NCBI GenBank assembly: GCA_963756575.1
Contig: CAVWOM010000008.1
Span: 62,001-126,000, forward strand
Direction: 5' to 3'
Source of the DNA: Palsa-504 sp963756575
GTDB lineage: Bacteria > Actinomycetota > Actinomycetes > Streptosporangiales > Streptosporangiaceae
Length of the DNA: 64,000 nucleotides
This document shows positions 16,649-25,110 of the stretch, piece after piece. Positions within the stretch are counted from its first letter, which is position 1, and each line of letters begins with the position of its first letter. A program made the translations under genes and the position numbers. The notes under the pieces are model-generated. The model saw only the letters and a list, made by a program, of their open reading frames with translations, made no database searches and was not told the origin of the DNA.

Positions 16649-16673
16649 CAGGGTAGCTGAAGCTAGCTATGGT
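16645..16673 (+). promoter_or_regulatory. Strong housekeeping-type promoter
   Basis: TTGACA at 16645-16650, a 17-base spacer and TATGGT at 16668-16673. The -35 box overlaps the stop codon of the enolase-superfamily gene. Transcription should begin near 16680, which favours ATG at 16702, not ATG at 16669, as start of the next gene. Unusually close to consensus for this genome. Confidence 0.65.
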
Positions 16674-16701
16674 ATTGCTGCTGGTCAGCCACACTATTCG
16701 G

Positions 16702-17055
16702 ATGGGGGATCGAAAGCTCGGGCCGGAGGCTGACCGGATACTGGTGGCGCAGCTGACCGGGGAGGCCCGGTTTCACGCGAAGTGGCGGCCGCTCAGCCCG
16801 GAGGAGGAAACGGCCGCGCTGGCCGGGTTGCGCGGGCTGGCCGACGGCCGGGCCGACCTGCTGGCCGAGGTGGCCGGGATCTTCGAGGGAACCTCGGAGG
16901 GCGAGCTGGACGAGCCGCTGGCCCGGTGCGCCGCGCGGCTGTGCCGCCGGGCCGGGCGGATCCGGCGCATCCCGGCCTGGATCGAGGAGGGCCGCCGCCG
17001 CTCGGCGAACGCCCGGCAGCCTCCGTTCTCAGGTGGTCCGCGTGCTTCACTATGA
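16702..17055 (+). CDS. Small conserved hypothetical protein
   Basis: A 117-residue soluble, helix-rich protein: GPEADRILVAQLTGEARFHA, PLSPEEETAALAGL, GRADLLAEVAGIFEGTSEGE and a basic C-terminus PAWIEEGRRRSANARQPPFS. The even spacing of acidic and basic residues and good codon bias say it is real, but I recognise no characterised family. ATG at 16702 is chosen because a near-consensus promoter overlaps the more upstream ATG at 16669. It is followed 14 bases later by the frameshifted acyl-CoA ligase. Confidence 0.65.
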   Translation: MGDRKLGPEADRILVAQLTGEARFHAKWRPLSPEEETAALAGLRGLADGRADLLAEVAGIFEGTSEGELDEPLARCAARLCRRAGRIRRIPAWIEEGRRRSANARQPPFSGGPRASL

Positions 17056-17069
17056 GCCAGAGGAGGACC

Positions 17070-18765
17070 ATGATGCACCCCACCCGGCTGCCCTTCAGCG
17101 GCGCGCACTGGGCCGACCACGTCGCCCGGCACGCCTTCGCCACGTCGGTCGCGATCCGGTACGAGGGCGAGTCGATCACCTGGGCGCGGCTGCACGACCG
17201 GGTGCGGCGGGCCGCCGCGTTCGCCGGGCAGGGGTCCGCCCGGGCAACCGGGTGCGGTCCTGATGACGAACCGCCCTGAGTTCGGAGAGTCGGTGCTCGC
17301 CGCCAACGCCATCGGGGCGATCGCCGTCCCGGTCAACTTCCGCCTCGCCCCGGCCGAGGCCGCCTACATCCTGCAGGCGGCGCCTGCCTCGTCGTCACCG
17401 ACCCGCCCCTGGTCCCGCTGGCCACGGCGGCGGTCGCCGCCGGACCGGCCCCGGTCCTGACGACCGGGGCGGGCGGATCCTACGAGGCCTTGCTGGCCGA
17501 AGCGGGCGCGGGCGAGGCGGCGGATGAGCCGGGAGCAGGTCGACGAGCGCGACGTCGCGCTGATCATGTACACCTCGGGCACCACCGGCCGGCCCAAGGG
17601 GGCCATGCTCACCCACCTGAACCTGCTGATGGGGGTGATCACCGCGATCCGCACCTCGCGCCTGTTCGACCAGACGAACGTGGGCTTGATCAACGTGCCG
17701 CTGTTCCACATCGCGGGCATCGGGAACCTGACGCCCCCGATGCTGCTCGGCACCAGGTCCGTCATCATGCCGACCGCGCCGTTCGACGCGCAGGCCACGC
17801 TGGACGTCATCGAGGCCGAGGGCGTCACCTCGCTGTTCCTGGTGCCGGCCCAGTGGCAGGTGCTGTGCGCCCATCCCGACGTCACCCGCCGCACCCGGTC
17901 GCTGCGCACCATCTCCTGGGGCGCCGCGCCGGCCACGGTGCCCCTGCTGGAGACCATGGCCAAGACCTTCCCCGGGGTCGAGATCGTCTCGGTGTTCGGC
18001 CAGACCGAGATGTCGCCGGTGACGACCGCGCTGCCGGGCGCCGACGCGATCCGCAAGATCGGCTCGGTGGGCAAGCCGATCCCGATGATCGCCACCCGGA
18101 TCGTCGACGACCGGATGAACGACGTGCCGCGGGGCGAGGTCGGCGAGATCGTCTACCGCGGGCCCACCCTGATGGCGGGCTACTGGAACAACCCGGCCGC
18201 CACCGAGGATGCCTTCGACGGCGGCTGGTTCCACTCCGGCGACCTGGTCCGGGAGGACGAGGACGGGTTCCTGTACGTCGTCGACCGGAAGAAGGACATG
18301 ATCATCTCCGGCGGAGAGAACATCTACTGCGCCGAGGTCGAGAACGTCCTGTCCGGCCACCCGGCGGTCGCCGACGTCGCCGTGATCGGCGCGCGGCACG
18401 AGAAGTGGGGCGAGACCCCTATCGCGGTCATCGTCCCCGCCGACCCGGCCGCGCCGCCCACCCTCGAGGACCTCACCGGCTGGACGACGGGCAGGCTGGC
18501 CTCCTACAAGAAGCCAACCGGCCTCGTCGTCCTAGCCGAACTGCCCCGCAACGCCTCGGGCAAGGTCCTCAAGCACGAGCTGCGTGCCAGGTACGCCGCG
18601 GCTCCTGAACCGCTCGTCCTAGAAGGGCGGCTCGTCGGAGAAGCTGCCGCCGTCGGACGCCCACGGGTCGGTGTCGCCTCCGCCCCCGCCGCCGCCTCCG
18701 CTGCCCTGGCCACCGGAGGGCCGCCCGCCGGAACTGCGCTGGCGCCGCCCCCGCCCCCGCCGTAG
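17070..18765 (+). pseudogene. Fatty-acyl-CoA ligase (AMP-binding) with several frame changes
   Basis: An acyl-CoA synthetase of the ANL superfamily. The ATG at 17070 follows AGGAGGACC. Family sequence moves through the frames: SGAHWADHVARHAFATS... to about 17230, then GVRPGNRV, then MTNRPEFGESVLAANAIGA from 17263, then VVTDPPLVPLATAAVAAGP near 17400, and finally from 17524 the long C-terminal frame with the P-loop YTSGTTGRPKGAM, GQTEMSPVT, YWNNP, DRKKDMIISGGENIYCAE and PRNASGKVLKHELRARY. At least four frame changes occur within 300 bases. The conserved part ends near 18595; the rest is tail over the ssb gene. Either inactive or the region contains sequence errors. Confidence 0.85.
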
Positions 18766-19151
18766 CCGCCGTCCCCGCCGTTCCTGGCGATCTTGTTGAC
18801 CTTGGCCGAGGCGTTTCGCAGGGACGGGCCGACGTCGTCGACCTCGACCTCGTATACGGTCCGCTTCTCGCCTTCCTTGGTCTCGTACGACCGCTGGCGC
18901 AGCCGTCCGGACACGATCACCCGCGTCCCGCGGGTCAGGCTCTCGGCCACGTTCTCGGCCGCCTGCCGCCATACGTTGCAGGTCAGGAACAGGCTGTCGC
19001 CGTCCTTCCACTCATTGGTGTTCTTGTCGAGGAACCGGGGCGTGGACGCCACCCGGAACTTCGCCACCGGCTGCCCCGACGGGGTGAACCGTAGCTCCGG
19101 GTCGTCCACGAGGTTGCCCGCGATCGTGATCTGGGTGTCGCCTGCTGCCAT
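18619..19151 (-). CDS. ssb: Single-stranded DNA-binding protein, frame broken in the glycine linker
   Basis: The N-terminal OB fold is intact: MAAGDTQITIAGNLVDDPEL, RFTPSGQPVAKFRVAS, LTCNVWRQAAENVAESL, RGTRVIVSGRLRQRSYE. The canonical acidic tip GGSFSDEPPF with stop at 18619 is also present, but in another frame. The two parts join if one G is added in a run near 18742-18746, inside the glycine-rich linker. As written, the OB-fold frame instead runs on to 18504. SSB is essential unless a second copy exists, so a base-calling error is the simplest reading. ATG at 19151 follows GGAGAGCAGAGTA. No rpsF/rpsR neighbours are present, so this may be a paralogue. Confidence 0.85.
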
Positions 19152-19256
19152 TACTCTGCTCTCCGCACCTCGTCGTACTCTTCGTGACAGACCTATCCTC
19201 CCGCCCGCCACTGACATTTCTGGCCGCTTCGGCCCAGGTGGCGTAGCGTCGGGAAA

Positions 19257-19799
19257 ATGGTGCTCACCGCCGACGGCGCCGTCCTGCTGCTAATCGACCT
19301 GCAGGAGCGGCTCATGCCCGTCATCGCCGATCACGAGACGGTCGTGGCCCGGGCCGTCCGGCTGGCGGAGGCGGCGACGCTGCTCGACGTGCCGGTCCGC
19401 GCGACCGAGCAGCACCCCAAGGGCCTGGGGCCCACGGTCGCGCCGCTGGCCGGCTACCCGCAGGCGGTCATGGCCAAGACGGCGTTCTCCGCCGCGGGTG
19501 ACCCCGGCTTCGCCGAGCTGCTGCCGCCCGGCAGCGGCCATGTCGTCGTGGCCGGCGTCGAGGCGCACGTGTGCGTTCTGCAGACCGTGCTCGACCTGCT
19601 GGCGGCCGGCCGCCGCGTGGCCTGGGCGGCGGACGCCACCGGCTCGCGCGATCCGGCCGACAAGGCGGCCGCCATCGAGCGGGCCCGCCAGCACGGCGCG
19701 GAGATCGTGACGTCAGAGATGATCCTGTTCGAATGGCTGCGTGACGCCAAGCACCCGTCTTTCAAGAGGGTGCAATCTCTGCTGACCAGCGGAAACTAG
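19257..19799 (+). CDS. Isochorismatase-family cysteine hydrolase
   Basis: A 180-residue isochorismatase-like hydrolase with the catalytic triad visible: Asp in LLLIDLQERL, Lys in VMAKTAFSA and Cys in GVEAHVCVLQT. These enzymes hydrolyse small amides or vinyl ethers; the nearest style is the ycaC/nicotinamidase-like group, and specificity is open. The C-terminus LFEWLRDAKHPSFKRVQSLL is typical for one actinobacterial branch. The ATG at 19257 is preceded at seven bases by TAGCGT, so the message may be leaderless. Confidence 0.88.
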   Translation: MVLTADGAVLLLIDLQERLMPVIADHETVVARAVRLAEAATLLDVPVRATEQHPKGLGPTVAPLAGYPQAVMAKTAFSAAGDPGFAELLPPGSGHVVVAGVEAHVCVLQTVLDLLAAGRRVAWAADATGSRDPADKAAAIERARQHGAEIVTSEMILFEWLRDAKHPSFKRVQSLLTSGN

Positions 19800-20226
19800 C
19801 AGCGGGATCACAGGCTCGCCGCCGCTTGCCGGGTCCTGAGCCGCGGACGTGGTCCGCCTTCCGGCGTTCCCGTGGCTTGCCCACCATGCTGAAGGGGACG
19901 AGCGACCACATAGCCACGTAGCGGCCAGCAAGGCTCGTGACTGCTGTGTTCCTCGCGACACCCGTGAGCGTGCGGCTAGCTCGGTGGCCGACGGAACTGG
20001 TCTCCCGGAAGCAGGCGCCCGGACTTGATGTCGGCCCATGACCGCCTCAGCAACGCGCAGATAAGGCGGGATGGCCGTTCAAGTCCGGCCATGAACCCAA
20101 CGTGTCATCACCTGTCACCTAGCCGTCTGAGCTGTGCAAGTGACCATAGGTGCATCTAAGCTATCCAGAGCTGTAGTCCGCTAGTCTCAGGTATGCCAGT
20201 CAGGGCGAGTCTGGAAGGCGGCGGCA
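19800..20226. other. 427-base gap without a recognised gene
   Basis: GC content drops noticeably here compared with flanking genes and stop codons are common in all frames. A minus-strand open frame (19713-20039) overlaps the isochorismatase 3' end and has no motif or codon bias. AT-richer sequence at 20100-20200 (AGCTGTGCAAGTGACCATAG and following) probably serves the promoter of the small protein downstream. Confidence 0.4.
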
Positions 20227-20457
20227 TTGGCGGCCACAGAGGCGGACACCGGGGCAAGCCCGTGGGTAGAGGAACGGCTCGCCATGTTCCGCAGGAACTA
20301 CCCTGACCGGGATTTCTGGCACGTCCCCCACTACGTCAAGCCTGACGCGTGGTGCAGCAAGCTGAAGGAACATGAGACAGCCGACGTCATCACCTATTCC
20401 CCCGAGCACTTGCTGGAAGAGGTCGCGAACTACGACAAGAACCTCGGGCGCGAATAG
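20227..20457 (+). CDS. Small hypothetical protein
   Basis: A 76-residue acidic protein. Core sequence ERLAMFRRNYPDRDFWHVPH, then WCSKLKEHETADVI and SPEHLLEEVANYDKNLG. The arrangement (helix, aromatic strand W-H-V, second strand, final amphipathic helix) resembles the very small proteins often found beside XRE-type regulators in actinomycetes, but no regulator is adjacent here. The start is uncertain: a TTG at about 20226 is used; codon use is less GC-biased than neighbours, which fits a transferred or orphan gene. Confidence 0.5.
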   Translation: MAATEADTGASPWVEERLAMFRRNYPDRDFWHVPHYVKPDAWCSKLKEHETADVITYSPEHLLEEVANYDKNLGRE

Positions 20458-21032
20458 CGAAGGAAGGATAAATCCCGTCCCGGGTGTCACGTGCGGCACG
20501 GGCTTGTCCGGACCCGTGACCTGCTCCGGCCGGGTGGAGCATCGACCCGGTTTTCAGGCGGTTCGAAGTGGAGCATCGACCCGGTCCCGAGAGCAATGCC
20601 AGGAACTTAAGAGGCGCCCCCGTACGACGCTGTTTCATGATCATGGCCAGCTTTCGTCAAATAGCGCCCGAAACTGCCCATGATCATGGTCTGCGCCTGA
20701 AGATATCTCAACCTGAAGTTGAGGCATAACTGGACATCACCGCCCAATTCGGGCAGCGGACGTCGCCGTATTACAGAAGGAGCCTGACCAGGCAAAACAG
20801 CCCGCAGATCATCGTAAATGACGCCACCTTAAATTCCTGGCAGTGGGTCGCCCTAAAGGCCACCGGGATGTGACCAGTGGGACGAATGAGACGAGCGGGA
20901 CGGTGCGCTGCCCGGGACCCGCCGGGTCACGTTCAGCTGGCGGAAAGCCGCAGGCCACCAGCGAGGCGGTCAGCGTCACCAGTACCCGAAGCCGCGCGAG
21001 GTGCACGAGCTGCTCAGGTGAGCGCTACGGTG
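20458..21032. other. Intergenic stretch rich in small repeats
   Basis: No gene is supported in these 575 bases. It holds two 18-base direct repeats GTGGAGCATCGACCCGGT at 20534-20551 and 20568-20585, a long stem-loop at 20636-20688, and an inverted repeat CTCAAC-CTGAA-GTTGAG at 20707-20723. The direct repeats resemble the reiterated ends of an IS21-type element, but no transposase is present. GC is lower than in the coding neighbours. Confidence 0.5.
20636..20688. repeat. Stem-loop with CATGATCATG termini
   Basis: Two arms of about 20 bases, CATGATCATGGCCAG...TTTCG on the left and CGAAACTGCCCATGATCATG on the right, pair with one mismatch and one gap around a loop of about 12 bases. Each end carries the self-complementary CATGATCATG. 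The symmetry and intergenic position suggest a small mobile-type or structured repeat; not a typical terminator because no T-run follows. Confidence 0.6.
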
Positions 21033-21460
21033 ATGGCCATGGAGGCGCAGGGAACGGGCCCGGGCCGCTGGCAGCATCAGGCCCGGGGCCGCTGGCGCTC
21101 GTTGGCAGCGGTGAGTACCTGGCGGTCATGGCCGACCTCGAAGGGGCCCTGATCGCGGGGCGGCCGCCGCGTTACGTGCAGATTCCCACCGCGGCCGCTC
21201 CCGAGGGAGACGCCCGGCTGCAGTACTGGCTGGATCTCGGGGCCGCCCAGGCCGAACGTCTCGGGGTCGAACCGGTCCCCGTCGTCGTACGCGACCGTGA
21301 CGAGGCCGAATCCTCCGAGCTCGCCGCCCTGATCGACGGTGCGGGCCTGATCTACCTGTCCGGCGGCAGCCCGCTCTTCCTGGCCCGGACCCTGCGCGGC
21401 AGCAAGGTCTGGGCCGCCATCGAGGCCGCCTGGCGGGCCGGCGCCGCGATCTCGGCCTAG
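21033..21460 (+). pseudogene. Truncated peptidase S51-like (Type 1 glutamine amidotransferase-like) gene
   Basis: From about 21080 the frame reads GPLALVGSGEYLAVMADLEG, RPPRYVQIPTAAAPEGDARL, AGLIYLSGGSPLFLARTLRG and ends AAWRAGAAISA followed by a stop. Family members continue at this exact place with the nucleophile motif G-x-SAGA and another 100 or so residues, all missing here. The N-terminal start (ATG at 21033) is in a different frame from the conserved part. So both ends are damaged and the catalytic serine is absent; not functional. Confidence 0.7.
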
Positions 21461-21528
21461 CGTGCCGCATCCCGGACAGCCAGCGGGAATGAGTTCCGGC
21501 CGGCTCGACGTCCGGTAAGGCTCAGGTC

Positions 21529-22186
21529 ATGCTCGGATTCGCCCGGACCGACAACGAGGCCCTCGTCGAGGCCCGGGCATCCCCGCGCACCGTCGGCGCC
21601 TACCGCGCGCTGCTCGGCGCGGCCGAGGTCCGCGTGGCAGCGGCCGCCATCCGCGACGGCCTGCGGCAGAGGCCCGGCTGTCCGGGAAGGCTGCTGCCGC
21701 CTCCTCGACCACCTGGTCGACACCGAATCCATGACGCAGCTGGCCGCCATGGCCGACGACCCCACGCGAAGGTCAGGATCGCCGCCTTCCATGCCCTGGC
21801 CTGTGACCGCTGCAAGGACGGCGACCTGCGCGCCGGGCGCCGCCCTCGTCCTGGAGCCAGCCCTGCGCCACCTCCGTGACGATCTAGACCCCCGGGCCCG
21901 GGAGGCCGCTGAGCTCGTCGGCGAGTTCGTCCTGAAGCTCCCGAGGCCGCGGCCGGCCTCGGCCGCATGCGCGCACGATCCAAGCCCCGCCGTCCGGAAA
22001 AAGGCGGCGTACGCACCGGGGAACAGCCGCCGGCGGACCGCCCCGCCGGCCACCCGGGCGACATCCGGGGAGCTCGTCCAGCGCCCCGCCGCTAGCAGCG
22101 ATCGCGACCAGCGTCGGCTGCCGCCGACGCCGATGGACCCGGCGCTCGTGCTCGCGGTGGGCCCGAGGCCGGGGACCGGGCGCTGA
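21529..22186 (+). pseudogene. HEAT-repeat protein gene with at least three frame changes
   Basis: Conserved HEAT-type sequence is spread over two frames. ATG at 21529 opens MLGFARTDNEALVEARASPR and AYRALLGAAEVRVAAAAIRDG. Then, in another frame, CCRLLDHLVDTESMTQLAAM appears; the first frame resumes with HAKVRIAAFHALACDRCKDG, and the second returns with CAPGAALVLEPALRHLRDDL, EAAELVGEFV and finally PSPAVRKKAAYAP. Each segment fits the next repeat, so the original was a HEAT-repeat protein of roughly 200 residues. Multiple indels in 250 bases make expression unlikely unless the sequence is wrong. Confidence 0.65.
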
Positions 22187-23281
22187 TCAGCGTGCTGCTC
22201 GCCCAGGTGGCGACGCGACCCAGGCGTGGTCCGAGGCGACGACTCTGCACGCCGTGATCCAGCGGGCGCCCGGCTTTCGTCGGTCGAGCTCGACGGAGCG
22301 ATGATCGGGCAGGTCACCTGGCCCGGGCAGGCACGGACGTCCGGCGGTCGAGAGGCGGCGCCAGCGCCGCGCCCATCTCCTCGTCGAAGGCGGGCTGCCA
22401 CTCGTACGGCGCCTGGCACCGCGCCGTCGACCGAGCTGAACAGGTCCCGCGAATACCTTGCGATGTCCGTGTCTCCCGTACTGGCCGCCGGCGAACTGGC
22501 GCAGGACCGGGGCCAGCACGTCGGCGGGCACGCTGTGCTGCTCGCCCTCCACCGGCTCCAGCGTCGCGGTGGGCAGCAGGTCCGCGAGCGCGCGAGCGCC
22601 CGTGATCAGCCACGGCGCGGTGCCGCGCCCGTACATCACCAGGACCGGCACGCTGATGGCGGCCCACCGGTCCGCGGGCAGCGGCGCGCCGGACATCGTG
22701 GTCCCGACGATCCGGCCGTCGTAGGCGATGGTGGGGGCGACCGCCTCCAGGGCCGGCCAGAACGGCGTCTCCCGCATGCCGGCCACGGCCTCGGGCGGCA
22801 GCCCGATCGCCGCGGTCATGAATAGCCCGACCGCGTCGCCGGGCTGGCCGGCCGCCGTGAACGCATCAAGCCGCTCGACGTAGTCGGCCGGCAGCGGCGG
22901 GCGGCTGTCGTCGACCGAGAACGACGGCTCGAACACCGCCAGCCTGCTGACCGGCAGCCCGGCCGCGGTGGCGTCCAGGGCCAGGATGGCGCCCGAGGAG
23001 AAGCCGCAGACGAGCGCGGGCGCCCCGGCGTGATCGATCAGGGCGGCCAGGTCCTCGATCTCGCGCCGCACCGCGTAGGGGGCGGTGTCGCCGCTCTCGC
23101 CGCGCCCCCGGCGGTCGTAGGCGTAGACCCGGAACGCCTCGCTCAGCAGCTTCCCGACCTCAGTGTTCAGCTGGTTGACGGCCCGGTGGCTCGTCGCCCC
23201 GTCGACCAGGATCAGCGGCTGGCCCTCGCCCTGCACGTCGAAGGCGATGGGGGTGCCGTCCGCGGAGTGAACCGTGCTCAT
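22187..23281 (-). CDS. Alpha/beta hydrolase with read-through C-terminal tail
   Basis: Alpha/beta-fold hydrolase: oxyanion region LILVDGATSH, RRGRGESGDTAPY, nucleophile elbow GFSSGA, acid region VLVMYGRGT and catalytic histidine in GEQHSVPADVLAPVLRQF. This complete domain covers residues 1-265 (to about 22487), the usual size of the family. The frame then continues for about 100 arginine/proline-rich residues through a DHFR-like fragment, so the natural stop seems lost. ATG at 23281 follows GGAGGAATGAC. It is divergent from a TetR gene with a long palindromic operator between them, so it is probably the regulated target. Confidence 0.82.
   Translation of the reverse strand: MSTVHSADGTPIAFDVQGEGQPLILVDGATSHRAVNQLNTEVGKLLSEAFRVYAYDRRGRGESGDTAPYAVRREIEDLAALIDHAGAPALVCGFSSGAILALDATAAGLPVSRLAVFEPSFSVDDSRPPLPADYVERLDAFTAAGQPGDAVGLFMTAAIGLPPEAVAGMRETPFWPALEAVAPTIAYDGRIVGTTMSGAPLPADRWAAISVPVLVMYGRGTAPWLITGARALADLLPTATLEPVEGEQHSVPADVLAPVLRQFAGGQYGRHGHRKVFAGPVQLGRRRGARRRTSGSPPSTRRWARRWRRLSTAGRPCLPGPGDLPDHRSVELDRRKPGARWITACRVVASDHAWVASPPGRAAR
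22340..22475 (-). pseudogene. Fragment of a DHFR/RibD-C family gene
   Basis: On the minus strand just after the hydrolase, pieces in shifting frames read HRKVFAG, LFSSVDG, then APYEWQPAFDEEMGAALA, and GQVTCP, matching the start of dihydrofolate reductase-like RibD C-terminal domain proteins (RKVFAGLFSSVDG...GRVTYE). The gene then stops resembling the family, so only the first 55-60 codons remain. The fragment is currently read through as the odd C-terminal tail of the hydrolase. Confidence 0.5.
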
Positions 23282-23330
23282 GTCATTCCTCCCGTGGTGC
23301 CGATCGGGTCCCGTCCCAATCGGGTACTGA

Positions 23331-23362
23331 ACGGTACCGTACTAGAAAGAGTACGGTACCGT
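23331..23362. promoter_or_regulatory. 32-bp perfect inverted repeat, TetR operator
   Basis: Arms ACGGTACCGTACT (23331-23343) and AGTACGGTACCGT (23350-23362) are perfectly complementary around the six-base spacer AGAAAG. It lies 17 bases upstream of the TetR gene and about 50 bases upstream of the divergent hydrolase, overlapping any promoters for both. Each arm contains the self-complementary GGTACC. Confidence 0.8.
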
Positions 23363-23378
23363 CTAGTACTCTTCAGGG

Positions 23379-24062
23379 ATGGGCGCAGAGATCGGCTTGG
23401 AGACAGGCACGGATAGAGCGACGACGCGGCCGGCGACCGACACGGAGACGGGACGGTCGGCGCGGCGGCGTCAGGCCATCCTGGCGGCGGCCACCGAGGT
23501 GTTCGTCCGGCACGGCTACCTCGGCGCGACCACGGACCAGGTCGCGGCGGCCGCGTCGGTGTCCAAGCAGACGGTCTACAAGCAGTTCGGCGACAAGGAG
23601 CACCTGTTCGCCGAGGTCATCGGCATGACCACGACCGGGGTGGTGGACCGGCTGGCCCGCGTCGTGGCGAGCACGCTCGGCGACGCACCGGACGTGCGCA
23701 CCGCCCTGCGCGACCTGGCCGGCGGCTTGCTGCACGGCCTGCTGCAGCCGGACGTGCTGCGGCTGCGCCGGCTCGTGGTGGCCGAGGCGGACCGCTTCCC
23801 CGAGGTCGGGCGGGCCTGGTTCGAGCAGGGCTTCGACCGCGCGCTGGTGATCGTGGGGGAGGCGCTGCAGGGCCTGGCGGAGCGCGGCCTGCTGCACGAC
23901 CTCGGCGACCCGACGCTGGCCGCGTACCAGTTCGCCGGGCTGGTCATGTACCTGCCGATGAACCAGGCCATGTTCGCCGGGTCCGGCGTGCTGCCGCCAC
24001 CGGACCAGCTGGACCAGATCGCCGACTCCGCCGTGGCGGTCTTCCTCGCCCGCTACGGATGA
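23379..24062 (+). CDS. TetR/AcrR-family regulator
   Basis: A 227-residue TetR repressor. Helix-turn-helix at roughly residues 45-75: TTDQVAAAASVSKQTVYKQF, preceded by RRRQAILAAATEVFVRHGY. The C-terminal ligand domain resembles the TetR_C_7/AefR group (LLQPDVLRLRRLVVAEADRF, FPEVGRAWFEQG). ATG start; an unusual 30-residue polar N-terminal extension precedes the DNA-binding domain. It is divergent from the alpha/beta hydrolase and the 32-base palindrome between them is its probable operator. Inducer unknown. Confidence 0.9.
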   Translation: MGAEIGLETGTDRATTRPATDTETGRSARRRQAILAAATEVFVRHGYLGATTDQVAAAASVSKQTVYKQFGDKEHLFAEVIGMTTTGVVDRLARVVASTLGDAPDVRTALRDLAGGLLHGLLQPDVLRLRRLVVAEADRFPEVGRAWFEQGFDRALVIVGEALQGLAERGLLHDLGDPTLAAYQFAGLVMYLPMNQAMFAGSGVLPPPDQLDQIADSAVAVFLARYG

Positions 24063-24067
24063 GCCCG

Positions 24068-24991
24068 CTACGGGCGCAGCCGAACGGCGTCGGCGATGAG
24101 CCGGAGCACCAGGGCCAGCGGCGGCCAGATGTCGTGGCCGCGGCGGGTCACGGCGTAGGACCGCAGGATCACCTCGGGCTGCCGCAGCCGCCGCAGCGTC
24201 ACCCCGCGGACGGTGCGCGACGCCGGCAGCAGGCCCACGCCCAGGCCCGCCACGATCATCTCCTGCACCAGGTCGAGGCTGTCCGCGCGGTGCGTGACGC
24301 GCGGCTCGAAGCCGGCCAGCGAGGCGATGACCCGGATCACCTCGTCGTCGGCGGTGTTGCGTGAGTTGACGATCCAGTCGTGGTCCCGGTACTGGCGGAA
24401 CACCTCGGCCGCGCTACCCCGCGGCCGGTCACCGGAAGACGGCGTGCCCAGGCTCCACGGCGTGGCGCCCAGCGGCACGCTGTGAAGCTGCCGGCGGTGC
24501 GGGTCCCCGCCGAACCTGGCCGGCGCGAGGTTGTAGTCGTACGTCAGCACCAGGTCGACCTCGTCGGCCGCCAGCAGGTCCAGGGCCTCGTCCGGTTCGT
24601 GCTCGAGCAGTTGCAGCCGCACCTGTGGCTCCCGGTCGGCCAGGGCCCGGGCCGCCGGCAGCAGCACCTGGCCGAACGCCGACGCGTAGGCCGCCACCCG
24701 TACCGTCCCGGCGGGCGGGGCCGCCGGGTCCAGGTCGCGCCGGGCGGCCTCGATCGAGGCCAGGATGGTGACCGCGTGGCCGGCCAGCCGCCGCCCGGCC
24801 GGGGTCAGCCGCACCCGCCGGCCGTCCGGCTCGATGAGCGGGGTGCCCGCCTCCCGGGCCAGCGCCGCGAGCTGCTGCGAGACGGTGGAGGTGGTGACGT
24901 GCATCGTCTCGCCGACCTCGCGCATCGAGCCCAGGCGGGACAGCTCGAGCAGCAGCTCCAGGCGGCGCGGATCCACGTCAGTATCATTCAC
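24068..24991 (-). CDS. LysR-family transcriptional regulator
   Basis: A 307-residue LysR regulator. N-terminal winged HTH: RRLELLLELSRLGSMREVGE and MHVTTSTVSQQLAALAREAG. The substrate-binding domain begins near GTVRVAAYASAFGQVLLPAA and ends GLGVGLLPASRTVRGVTLRR. It is divergent from the EamA-type transporter gene (about 120 bases between starts). LysR regulators next to amino-acid or metabolite exporters commonly activate them, so that is the expected target. The 3' end is five bases from the TetR stop. Confidence 0.9.
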   Translation of the reverse strand: MNDTDVDPRRLELLLELSRLGSMREVGETMHVTTSTVSQQLAALAREAGTPLIEPDGRRVRLTPAGRRLAGHAVTILASIEAARRDLDPAAPPAGTVRVAAYASAFGQVLLPAARALADREPQVRLQLLEHEPDEALDLLAADEVDLVLTYDYNLAPARFGGDPHRRQLHSVPLGATPWSLGTPSSGDRPRGSAAEVFRQYRDHDWIVNSRNTADDEVIRVIASLAGFEPRVTHRADSLDLVQEMIVAGLGVGLLPASRTVRGVTLRRLRQPEVILRSYAVTRRGHDIWPPLALVLRLIADAVRLRP

Positions 24992-25110
24992 GATTAATGA
25001 ACGGTATGTCCACCAATCTCACGTGGACACGGACGATCCGGCTCGGCTGTACTGGGGATCATGATCCGCACCGCGAACCCGGCCTGGTCCACCGCCGAGC
25101 CGGCACCTTG

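Noticed and set aside
17070..18765. Programmed frameshifting in the acyl-CoA ligase
   Set aside because: Four separate frame changes without slippery sites cannot be programmed; decay or sequence error is simpler.
19713..20039. Minus-strand open frame of 108 codons
   Set aside because: Overlaps the isochorismatase 3' end, lacks codon bias, ribosome site and motifs.
20707..20723. SoxR-like box CTCAAC-CTGAA-GTTGAG
   Set aside because: Spacing differs from known SoxR sites, no MerR/SoxR gene or suitable promoter lies next to it.
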